Under the pieces are notes generated by a model. The model was not told where the DNA came from, did not search any database, and saw only the letters and a program-made list of their open reading frames with translations. Source: Deltaproteobacteria bacterium HGW-Deltaproteobacteria-6 (GTDB taxonomy: Bacteria > Desulfobacterota > Syntrophia > Syntrophales > Smithellaceae). Taken from it: a stretch of 64,000 nucleotides of DNA. Position numbers and translations under genes: made by a program. Location of the stretch: contig PHAT01000001.1 of NCBI GenBank assembly GCA_002840435.1, positions 718,979-782,978 of the forward strand, in the 5' to 3' direction. How positions within the stretch are numbered: the stretch's first letter is position 1; the number at the start of each line of letters is the position of its first letter. Positions 43,521 to 51,656 of this stretch are shown here, in pieces.

Positions 43521-45353
43521 ATGAGCACACAACCAGCCAAAATTCACACCACCATCAGTTTATCCGAATTCATCACTAAAATATCTCAGATTCTCTGGCG
43601 CCTGCCGTCGATGATCGTGAGCACCGTCAAAGGCCTCCGGAGCATCGGCAGCAACAAAAACAATTCATGGGGTCTGGAACTGGAAAAAATCGCGAAACAA
43701 TTTCCACAAAACGCTGCGGTCAAGTCACCGGATGGATCGCTCACCTATCGTGAACTGAACGAGCGCGCGAACCGTTTCGCCCATTACCTCATCTCCAAAG
43801 GGGTGGGCAAGGGCGATGTGGTGGCCCTCTGTTTTGAAAACCGGCCGGAACTGCTTGCCGCTTATTGCGGCTGTTCCAAAGTCGGCGCTATCGCTTCACT
43901 CATCAATACGAACCAACGGGGAGATTCCCTGGTGCATAGTTTCAATTTGAATCCCGGAAAGGTCGTCATCATCGGGGAGGAGTGTTATGACTTTTTCAGC
44001 GAATCCCGCGCATCAATCAACCTGGAGAAGTCGGTGCTGGTCATGGTCCGGGATACGGGTAAAATCTCACCTAAAGACATCAAAGACATCACACCTGAAC
44101 TCGAACTGATGAGTACCTTAAATCCGACCACAACCCCGAGCGTCACGCTCAAGGACGCGGTGTCCTATGTTTACACATCAGGCACGACCGGCGGCCTCCC
44201 CAAGGCGGCCGTCATTATCAATAAACGGGCGGTCTCCGCCATGTTCTGGTTTGGACGAGTCGTCATGCGCGTGAAGCCCTCCGATACCATCTACATTCCG
44301 CTGCCCTTTTTTCATACCAACGCCATTACCGTGGGGTGGCCCCCGGCGCTGTATAACGGAGCGGCAGTGGCCCTGCGCAGAAAATTCAGCGCCAGTAAAT
44401 TCCTCGATGATGTCCGGCAATTTCAGGCAACCCATTTTGTATACGTGGGAGAAGTCTGTCGCTATCTGATGGCGCTGCCCGCCAAGCCCGACGATCATCA
44501 GACCACGCTGAAATATATTGTCGGCAATGGCCTGAGGCCCGACATCTGGATGCCTTTTAAAAAGCGTTTCGGCATCAAGAAGATTTATGAATTTTACGGC
44601 GCCGCCGAAGGTGTGGGTGTTTTCACCAACATTTTTAACTTTGATTACAGCGTAGGAACAAGTGTCACGCCGTTTGCCCTGGTCGCCTATGATACGGAAA
44701 ACGATGTGCCGGTGAGAGACGCTAAAGGATACCTGAAAAAAGTCGGCAAAGGTGAAACCGGGCTTTTGATCATGGAAATTACCGAAAAGACGCCCTTCCC
44801 CGGCTATTCCGACAAGAAGAAAACAGAGGAAAAAATCATCCGCAATGCCTTCAAAAAAGGAGACATGTGGTTTAATACAGGCGACCTGCTCAGGAATATG
44901 GGATTTCGACACGCGCAATTTGCCGACCGGCTGGGCGATACGTTCCGCTGGAAAGGCGAAAATGTCGCCACGCAGGAAGTCGAAAAGGCTATTGATACTT
45001 TTCCGGGCGTTTCATCCTCCGCGGTGTACGGTATTTCCATTCACGGCTGCGACGGCAAGGCGGGAATGGCCGCTGTCGTGAAAGATGAAAAAGAATCCCT
45101 CGACATATCCAGACTCGCCTCGCATCTGAAAGCAAGCCTGCCGAAATACGCCGTGCCGCTGTTTGTCCGTTTCGTAACCGATTTTGAGTGGACCGCCACC
45201 CACAAGATAAAGAAAACGAACCTCAAAACTCAAGCGTACGACCTGTCACAGGTGAAGGAAGACATCTATGTGCTTTTGCCGGACAATGATGGCTATGTGG
45301 CCTTGACTGATGAAATATACCGCAACATAGAGGCCGGTAAATATAAATTCTAG
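43521..45353 (+). CDS. Long-chain (very-long-chain) acyl-CoA synthetase
   Basis: 610 residues from the ATG at 43521 (GAGGAG upstream). AMP-binding motif YVYTSGTTGGLPKAAVI near residue 225, YEFYGAAEGVG-like IYEFYGAAEGVGVF, and MWFNTGDLLRNMGFRHAQFADRLGDTFRWKGENVAT, the FATP/VLACS signature region. The C-terminus includes HKIKKTNLKTQ. Activates long-chain fatty acids with ATP and CoA, likely on entry to beta-oxidation. The N-terminal extension (1-50) is amphipathic and may bind membrane. Confidence 0.9.
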   Translation: MSTQPAKIHTTISLSEFITKISQILWRLPSMIVSTVKGLRSIGSNKNNSWGLELEKIAKQFPQNAAVKSPDGSLTYRELNERANRFAHYLISKGVGKGDVVALCFENRPELLAAYCGCSKVGAIASLINTNQRGDSLVHSFNLNPGKVVIIGEECYDFFSESRASINLEKSVLVMVRDTGKISPKDIKDITPELELMSTLNPTTTPSVTLKDAVSYVYTSGTTGGLPKAAVIINKRAVSAMFWFGRVVMRVKPSDTIYIPLPFFHTNAITVGWPPALYNGAAVALRRKFSASKFLDDVRQFQATHFVYVGEVCRYLMALPAKPDDHQTTLKYIVGNGLRPDIWMPFKKRFGIKKIYEFYGAAEGVGVFTNIFNFDYSVGTSVTPFALVAYDTENDVPVRDAKGYLKKVGKGETGLLIMEITEKTPFPGYSDKKKTEEKIIRNAFKKGDMWFNTGDLLRNMGFRHAQFADRLGDTFRWKGENVATQEVEKAIDTFPGVSSSAVYGISIHGCDGKAGMAAVVKDEKESLDISRLASHLKASLPKYAVPLFVRFVTDFEWTATHKIKKTNLKTQAYDLSQVKEDIYVLLPDNDGYVALTDEIYRNIEAGKYKF

Positions 45354-45380
45354 CATTCATGACTTAAGGAGCATTTTACA

Positions 45381-45417
45381 AACAGGCAGAGCAAACGTGT
45401 GGTTTGCTCTGCCTGTT
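45381..45417. terminator. Strong bidirectional terminator
   Basis: AACAGGCAGAGCAAAC (45381-45396) and GTTTGCTCTGCCTGTT (45402-45417) form a perfect 16-bp stem with a GTGTG loop between the acyl-CoA synthetase and the convergent DUF4384 gene. Confidence 0.85.
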
Positions 45418-45504
45418 TCAACACAACAAGATCATCGATGATAACCCGGCATGTTTCCGGATATAATGACCGGATTGATGTCTGCTTCAGCGATGATTTC
45501 TAAA

Positions 45505-46368
45505 CTACTTATTTGTTTTTAAAACCACTTTCCCCTCGGAAAATTCCGCGGCCTGCACGGCGCTGCTCTGCCCGCCGGCTTTGATTTTAACGCCTCTTGT
45601 CTTGATGCCGATGTCCTTTGATTTTGTTTTTACCGAATAAACACTGCCTTCTTCTTTTAAATTCAAATCACCCAGTTCGGTGACACTGGCATAAACGATA
45701 ATATTTTCCTCGCCGAAAGGCGGGTTCACTTCCAGTTCAAATTTATCATTACCGGAAGGGATTTCATAAATGACGCCGCCCTGAAAGTAATTGTCCTGAC
45801 GGTAGGGATTGGGCAGCAACTGCAAACTGTTTTTAGCCGCGTCCCGGTAAATCACCCGGGCAAAGAAAGGCTTGTTGCCTTTGAGATAAATTTTTATTTT
45901 CTCGCCGGTGTGATAAGACGCTTTATCCGTCCATACTTTCACGGCCAGAGGCAGTGACGGATCATCAAGGATGGCATCACTGGCTTTCTCCGACGCTTTC
46001 TTCATGGCCTTTTCGTCCGGAATTACTTCGGCCTTCAGCTTGATCTTGTAGCAGTCGCCCTGCGCCGGATCTTTATACCAGGCCTTTTCCAGTGTCTCAA
46101 TCACCGAAACCGTGGCATTGGTATAAGCGGAAATTAAATCTTTCTGAAGTTCAAAGTTTTTCACTTCGGTTGCCGACGACACATAGGTCAGGACCGATTC
46201 GACGGCGTTTCTTTTGGCTTCGGCCAGCGCCGACGTCTCAGCCTGTTTGCGCGACTTGTCATCCCCCATACAGGCCGAACCTTCCGCAATCTTAATCGTG
46301 GATTGCGCGGCGTAAAGCGGTGCGGCCAGCATAATACATATCGCAACAAAAAATAAAATCTTACGCAT
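45505..46368 (-). CDS. Secreted DUF4384-domain protein
   Basis: 287 residues with a signal peptide (MRKILFFVAICIMLAAPLYA). The N-terminal half (30-130) has the alternating pattern of LPP20/FlgT-N-like domains (ETSALAEAKRNAVESVLTYV). From about 140 a DUF4384 beta domain follows (LAVKVWTDKASYHTGEKIKI, KGNKPFFARVIYRDA, LQLLPNPYRQDNYF, GGVIYEIPSG). DUF4384 domains are often found near or fused to caspase-like peptidases, which matches the gene upstream here. Probably periplasmic or outer-membrane associated. Confidence 0.82.
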   Translation of the reverse strand: MRKILFFVAICIMLAAPLYAAQSTIKIAEGSACMGDDKSRKQAETSALAEAKRNAVESVLTYVSSATEVKNFELQKDLISAYTNATVSVIETLEKAWYKDPAQGDCYKIKLKAEVIPDEKAMKKASEKASDAILDDPSLPLAVKVWTDKASYHTGEKIKIYLKGNKPFFARVIYRDAAKNSLQLLPNPYRQDNYFQGGVIYEIPSGNDKFELEVNPPFGEENIIVYASVTELGDLNLKEEGSVYSVKTKSKDIGIKTRGVKIKAGGQSSAVQAAEFSEGKVVLKTNK

Positions 46369-46530
46369 ATAAAACCTCCATTGAAGTTTGTTTTTCTTTC
46401 ATCAACTGAAAACCATTTCCATAGTCCATCATGGAAATTTTGAGTTTCCTGTTTATACTTTTTTGTGATTTCCGGCAACTTCTCTTCCACAAAATCTGTC
46501 AGCTTCCGGAAAATCACATCATGGTCTTTT

Positions 46531-49500
46531 TTAACGCACATCAAATAATTTGCTGTCTTTGCCGAAATTGATGATCACCGGCGTCTGGGGATGACCGAGC
46601 TTAGTGGAAATCTCCATGGTCATTTCCTTTGAGTAGATTCCCAGGCTTTTAACCGTCACCGCGCCACTGCCTTCTTTATCCACCGCTTTATCGTTTTTCA
46701 ATCCCGCTAAAAGGGTATGGGTGTAAAGGCCGTTGCCCTGATAACCGTCCAGAGCCGTTTGAACCGATCCTGCCGAGGCATAGATGTGCAGTCCCATTTT
46801 CTTGGCCAGCACCGACATGCGGGCATCATAAAGTCCGCTGACAATGTTATCCACCCCGCCGGCATGACAGGTGTCAAAAATATAAAGCTGGGACAGGGCT
46901 TTAATTTTTTTGGACATTTCTACAATCTCATTGGAGCTGATCAGGCTGACGTTTTTATCCAGCCGCCCGTCAAAGCTGCTGGTGACGATGTAGTACTGGT
47001 TTTGCAAAAGCAGACCGTGGGAGGCGTCGAAGAAAATAAAGCCGTCGCCGTGTTTCACCTGCCCCGCCAGTTTTTCAATGGCGGCCATGATATTTCGTTT
47101 GCCGGCCTGATCATTAAGCAGCGTGGTCAAATGGATGTTGGAGGGCGGATAGATGGTCTTTGCCTTGTCCGCTAATCGGGCAATGAAGTCCCGGGCGTCC
47201 TTGGCCGCATATTTTAAATTAATGGAAGCGTCGCGATACCGGTCAATGCCCACAGCCAGGATATACAGATGCGGTGCAGCGGGCATACGGGTGGATATGA
47301 AACGGGTCGTACCCATCACGCTTTGCACGGTATTGGGAGCATTGAAAGCGGTCAGGCTGATTTCGTTCTCACCGGCAATGGTCTCCAACTCCACACATTC
47401 ATCAAACGAATCACTCTTGGCCCGGAGCACGTGTGCGCCGGGACTCTGCTTTTCCTTAATGGTGAGAGACCGCATATCCTGATAAACAGCCTTGCTGTCT
47501 ACTTGAGCCAGTTTCATGGTTGCTATCGTGCTCTGCGCCGCAACGTCACGATAAAATCCATCCGACTTGATCAGCTTGCCGTTTTGGAACAGGCGGACCT
47601 CTCCGATGCCGCCGCCTGTGCTCTGGATCTGATAACAGACCTTCACTTGCGGATCGCCGGTCTCAGAGGGGACCGGCAAGAATTTTACGGCGGGTGGTGG
47701 ATTCATGATCGCTTCTTCCACCGTCAACGTAACCAGACCGGTAATATTCTCTCCTTTGAGTTTTGCCAATACGATATCAGGACGGTAAAACACATCATAG
47801 AACTGGTCAATCCCATAAACCTTGTTGCCCCTGCGGATTTTGAGGTATTCATGCCCCCGGGCAGAGGAGTTGTAATACCCTTCCTTCGTAATCACGATCC
47901 ATTCACCGTTGCCGAAGTCAACAAACTGCGCAATCTCTCTGCCTGTTGCCTGATCCCACAGCCTGACGGTCCCGTCCGAGCTGCCGCTGGCCAGCCACGG
48001 AACCTCATCGCTTGCCGCCCCCGCATTGATTGGAGCCCGATGACCGGCAAATCGAAGTCCTTTCCCATCGGAGGCGTTGCTCATCAGACGAAACGAGTTA
48101 TCGCCATTATCCGCAATGGCCAGACGATCATCCGGCCTGCCCACGACCACGCGGCCGTCAGATCCACGCTGTTTGTTGCCCTGCAGGTCGATAAGTCCTT
48201 CATCTTTCCCCGGGATCGAGACGGTCTTGCTGTCTGATGTAAACTGCAACACCGCCGCCGTACCTTTCATTGCAACAACCGTTTCCCGCGTCCAGCTCTT
48301 CGTGGAGAAAAATTCAAGTTTGTTCAAAGTGGAAAGCGCGAAATGAGCGCCGTCCGGTGAAAAAACAAACATCACCGACTGCGGACTGGTTGCCGGGTCA
48401 ACCGGAATGGATTTGATAAGCCGGTTGTCCGGATTCCGGATATCGACGCTGAACCGGCCATTGTGGTCTGCTCCGAAACCGGCCACCGCAGTGCCCAGCG
48501 GTGATATCGCTAATTTTTCGACAAACTGTTGTGTCCGGATGGATTTCTGCCGCTGTTTTGCGATATCTACAATGTGGACGATGGTCCGGCTCTGGTCGGC
48601 CAGGGCAGCATAGGACCCGTTGGGGGACAAACCGGATACCGCCGCACGATAGGTTTTCGACAGAGCTCCCCGCTGGTAATCCCAGACATGAACCGTCCCG
48701 GTTGCATCTCTGGCGGCAATCAGCTGAGTGTTTTTGATAAAAGCAACCTGCAAGATCCAGTTCCCCCTGCCGATTGCGGCAAATACTTCAATTTCGTTAT
48801 TGTCGCTTCGTGTCTTGGCCAGCAGTTCATTGATCTGCTCTATGCGCGACGGCCGTGAAATCTTGTCAACTTCCCGGCCGCCGTTGAACAGGATGACCGT
48901 CGGCAGAATTCCTGAAACCCCGTAGCGCCTGACGATATCACCGCTTTTATCGATATCAATACCGACGATTTTAACGTCGGGATACTGCTTACCGGCCTCA
49001 CGCACGATCGGCAGGTACATTTTGCAGGGTGCACACCAGTTCGCATAAAAATAGGCCAACACCGGCTGGTCGGACTTCAATACCTCCTGTTCAAAGCGTG
49101 AACTTTCAATGGTAGATAAAGATCCTGCCATGGCCGAAGCCCGGGAGGGCTGGCCCGGACGAACCATACCCGGTGAAACGGCAACTCTCTTCAGGATGTA
49201 GCTTATTTGAAGCCGCTCTTTACCCCGCGCAATCTGCAACTGCACCTGATCACCCGGCTGATGCAGTCTTGCAACTTCCTGCAGATCAGCAGGCGCCTTA
49301 ATAATCCGGTCATCAACCTTCAAAACGACATCACCGGGCCGCAGGTCGCCCGTGGCCGGCGTCGACACAACGTAGGCGCCCACAGGAGTTTCCAGACCGA
49401 TAAATTGAGCATATTCGGCCGTTACAGCCTTGATCATCACACCGAATGAAGCCCGCTCAGCGGCAAAAGCAAATGCTGTAATCAGAATACAAATAATAGT

Positions 49501-49536
49501 AACGACACCGATGCTGCCTGACCTTTTTCTGATCAT
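46531..49536 (-). CDS. PDZ-thioredoxin-WD40-caspase (orthocaspase) fusion protein
   Basis: 1001 residues. Signal peptide 1-26; PDZ domain about 30-116 (LRPGDVVLKVDDRIIK); thioredoxin domain about 140-245 with WCAPC (Cys168, Cys171); a WD40-like propeller about 250-545 (DATGTVHVWDY, SGSSDGTVRLWDQ); a beta-rich linker; and a C14 caspase-like domain from about 757 (LYILAVGIDRYRDASINLKYAAKDA). The catalytic dyad is His840 in FFDASHGLL and Cys890 in IFDTCHAGG. Caspase homologues usually cut after basic residues; exported location with a redox and a PDZ module is unusual. Central gene of a five-gene minus-strand cluster. Confidence 0.88.
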   Translation of the reverse strand: MIRKRSGSIGVVTIICILITAFAFAAERASFGVMIKAVTAEYAQFIGLETPVGAYVVSTPATGDLRPGDVVLKVDDRIIKAPADLQEVARLHQPGDQVQLQIARGKERLQISYILKRVAVSPGMVRPGQPSRASAMAGSLSTIESSRFEQEVLKSDQPVLAYFYANWCAPCKMYLPIVREAGKQYPDVKIVGIDIDKSGDIVRRYGVSGILPTVILFNGGREVDKISRPSRIEQINELLAKTRSDNNEIEVFAAIGRGNWILQVAFIKNTQLIAARDATGTVHVWDYQRGALSKTYRAAVSGLSPNGSYAALADQSRTIVHIVDIAKQRQKSIRTQQFVEKLAISPLGTAVAGFGADHNGRFSVDIRNPDNRLIKSIPVDPATSPQSVMFVFSPDGAHFALSTLNKLEFFSTKSWTRETVVAMKGTAAVLQFTSDSKTVSIPGKDEGLIDLQGNKQRGSDGRVVVGRPDDRLAIADNGDNSFRLMSNASDGKGLRFAGHRAPINAGAASDEVPWLASGSSDGTVRLWDQATGREIAQFVDFGNGEWIVITKEGYYNSSARGHEYLKIRRGNKVYGIDQFYDVFYRPDIVLAKLKGENITGLVTLTVEEAIMNPPPAVKFLPVPSETGDPQVKVCYQIQSTGGGIGEVRLFQNGKLIKSDGFYRDVAAQSTIATMKLAQVDSKAVYQDMRSLTIKEKQSPGAHVLRAKSDSFDECVELETIAGENEISLTAFNAPNTVQSVMGTTRFISTRMPAAPHLYILAVGIDRYRDASINLKYAAKDARDFIARLADKAKTIYPPSNIHLTTLLNDQAGKRNIMAAIEKLAGQVKHGDGFIFFDASHGLLLQNQYYIVTSSFDGRLDKNVSLISSNEIVEMSKKIKALSQLYIFDTCHAGGVDNIVSGLYDARMSVLAKKMGLHIYASAGSVQTALDGYQGNGLYTHTLLAGLKNDKAVDKEGSGAVTVKSLGIYSKEMTMEISTKLGHPQTPVIINFGKDSKLFDVR

Positions 49537-49599
49537 GTTTTGTTTTCCTTCTTTAATTTTCTGCGCTGCTTTTATTTTTCTATCGTTTTTCCGGTGCCG

Positions 49600-50052
49600 C
49601 TATTCCATACTTTTCTCTTTAACCCTGCGATAGGGCATCACGATCTTGCCGTCGTCCGTAATGATGAAGACCTCTCGGGCAAATTTATCCCCCATGTTGA
49701 TGCCAACCCGATATTCCACATTTCTTTTTAACGGCGCCGGTCCGATGACGTGGGAAAACTCATCCAGTATCTGCCCGTATTTTATCCGCCGCAGATTGGG
49801 ATATTTTCTTTTTTTCACGGGAGTGGCCAGGTCGTGGTGAAGCGCCCACATCGTTTCCCCGTCACGCTTCCCCTGGTCGGGGGTGAAAACCTGCACCTGG
49901 ATCGCGGCGATTTCCCGTTCTTCTTCCAGCACAAAATACAATTCGTTGCCGATCATCACCACATCGACCGGAACCGGTCCGATGCAGGAGTAAAAACATA
50001 TGCCCAAGGCAAGCAGCAACAACATCCCTGCAAAACGTTTTACGGCTTTCAT
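49600..50052 (-). CDS. Predicted lipoprotein, unknown
   Basis: 150 residues from the ATG at 50052 (MKAVKRFAGMLLLLALG). Lipobox CFYSC gives a lipidated cysteine at about 23. The mature protein has VDVVMIGNELYFVLEEEREI and a C-terminal beta-rich half (VEYRVGINMGDKFAREVFII). Family not recognised. It sits 63 bp upstream of the caspase-fusion gene on the same strand. Confidence 0.7.
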   Translation of the reverse strand: MKAVKRFAGMLLLLALGICFYSCIGPVPVDVVMIGNELYFVLEEEREIAAIQVQVFTPDQGKRDGETMWALHHDLATPVKKRKYPNLRRIKYGQILDEFSHVIGPAPLKRNVEYRVGINMGDKFAREVFIITDDGKIVMPYRRVKEKSME

Positions 50053-50139
50053 TTTAAGTTTCACTTTGACGCAACATTTTTTTGCATGCAAACATATGCC
50101 CACTGCTTTTTCATTTCCTCCGTCATTCCCGGCCGTTTA

Positions 50140-50964
50140 TTAATCGATAAAACCTGTTTTTGCGCCTGTCATGTTCCGGCCGTCATGGGTGAGCGTGCAG
50201 TTATTCCTGCCCAACCCTCTTTTCGGCACAATTGTGATCGTTTCAGATCCCCGGATAATTTTATAATCTTCACCGGATAATTTTGACAAGTATTCCTCCA
50301 CCGGCATTCCCGCCCGCGCCATACCGCAGGCATCCGCAGCCATACGCTTCGCCTGACTCATCTCATAAACAAAATACCCGGCTGATAAACTGATCAGCAG
50401 GGCCATCGCATAAGCTGTTTTACGAACAAGCGGACGGATTTTTCTATTATCGGACTTTACCCCGGCCTGCGGCCAGAAGATTTTCCGGGCTGTCTTGCGC
50501 AGGAAATAATAAAGACCCGCCATTCCCAGGATAAACAGCAGCGGCGCGCCTTTTTCGCTTTCAAAGAGCGGCATGAACGGCAGAATAAAAAAGGACAGAA
50601 ATATTAAAATGGCCGGGTAGCGGGCCCAGAGCGCATACCGGATCACGCCGGAGCCGGTAACTGTCGCGGCGAACGCGTAAAGGACGGCCACAACAACAGT
50701 GGTAATGCCGTCTGCTGCAATCAGTCGGATATTGATCAGAACAAGAACGCAAATGAAAAGCAGGGCAAAACCGATGACCCGGATGGCAGCATAGGCATTT
50801 CGTTCGTCTTTGAGCTGCTTTTTTTCTTCGTTGGTTACCCAACGGTTGTGAAAAAGCCGCATTTTCTTACTCCGGGCTTCCTCTTCCGTCATTCCATCAC
50901 GGGGAATGCCCCAATCCGTATTGATCAATAAATCCGTTCGTTCCGGCTGATATTTTTTCATCAA
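50140..50964 (-). CDS. Membrane protein with cytoplasmic N-terminus and extracytoplasmic tail, unknown
   Basis: 274 residues. A charged N-terminus (1-58, ERTDLLINTDWGIPRDGMTE) precedes about five hydrophobic helices (60-80, 85-105, 112-130, 135-152, 186-205). The C-terminal 65 residues are soluble and contain two cysteines. No family recognised. Co-oriented with its neighbours. Confidence 0.65.
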   Translation of the reverse strand: MMKKYQPERTDLLINTDWGIPRDGMTEEEARSKKMRLFHNRWVTNEEKKQLKDERNAYAAIRVIGFALLFICVLVLINIRLIAADGITTVVVAVLYAFAATVTGSGVIRYALWARYPAILIFLSFFILPFMPLFESEKGAPLLFILGMAGLYYFLRKTARKIFWPQAGVKSDNRKIRPLVRKTAYAMALLISLSAGYFVYEMSQAKRMAADACGMARAGMPVEEYLSKLSGEDYKIIRGSETITIVPKRGLGRNNCTLTHDGRNMTGAKTGFID

Positions 50965-50970
50965 GATGCT

Positions 50971-51519
50971 TCACCTATCCCGTCGGCTGAATATTTTTAC
51001 CGTCTGGACGCAATCCCTGTGATGATCCGCCGCTGCAACAGACTTCGGCAAATTTCTATGGGGATCGTTCCGATGGCTTCTTTTGAAGTAGGGATCATCC
51101 TGGCTGCCTGTGAAAACAAACAAGATAAACAGAAAGACCAGCAGCAAAAAAAGAACCAGCCCATTCGCTCTTAACCTGAAGAACGCCGGAAGCAGACCGG
51201 ACAGGCCATTGTTTTGTGTCTCCCCGCTTTTCGGGATGCTGTATAACAGCCCCATAATCACTAAAGGCCCAAGAAAAGGAAAAACAGTTACTGCTACAAT
51301 CACGTAGAATCGCCAGTCGATCAAAGGCCGGCAGCCTCTGTTCTTCAATTCCGCAAAGGCGCCGATGATAAAAAGAAAACAGGAGAAAAAAAAGACAATG
51401 CCGAAAAAATATTCTCTACCGGAAGCCGCCATCATCGCTGCAAGGAAGGCGGCAGCATGGCTGATCAGTCCCGTAAAAAGAGTATTTCTTCCGATGCCGG
51501 TATAGGCTATTTCCTTCAT
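50971..51519 (-). CDS. Membrane protein, unknown
   Basis: 182 residues with about four hydrophobic helices (15-32, 37-55, 72-92, 117-137) and a basic, histidine-rich C-terminus (SHRNDPHRNL, AADHHRD). Six bases separate it from the next membrane-protein gene, so both are in one operon leading into the lipoprotein and caspase fusion. Confidence 0.65.
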   Translation of the reverse strand: MKEIAYTGIGRNTLFTGLISHAAAFLAAMMAASGREYFFGIVFFFSCFLFIIGAFAELKNRGCRPLIDWRFYVIVAVTVFPFLGPLVIMGLLYSIPKSGETQNNGLSGLLPAFFRLRANGLVLFLLLVFLFILFVFTGSQDDPYFKRSHRNDPHRNLPKSVAAADHHRDCVQTVKIFSRRDR

Positions 51520-51656
51520 GATATCATCTTCTCATCCAGGATATTGTTCCGTTTATGCAAAACGGGATAAATTTCCAACAGCTAAAATGCCGCCAACATT
51601 GAATTATAAGGTTTTTTAACGATTATCCCCATATGGCATATCCTGTTTCATGATCT

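Noticed and set aside
46369-46544. Protein-like stretch (HDVIFRKLTDFVEEKLPEIT) upstream of the DUF4384 gene
   Set aside because: It reads plausibly for about 50 residues but then runs far into the DUF4384 gene in another frame. It may be a remnant of a small gene; evidence is too weak to annotate.
47269-48237. Plus-strand 322-codon open frame
   Set aside because: Antisense to the WD40 part of the caspase fusion; no domain and no ribosome-binding site.
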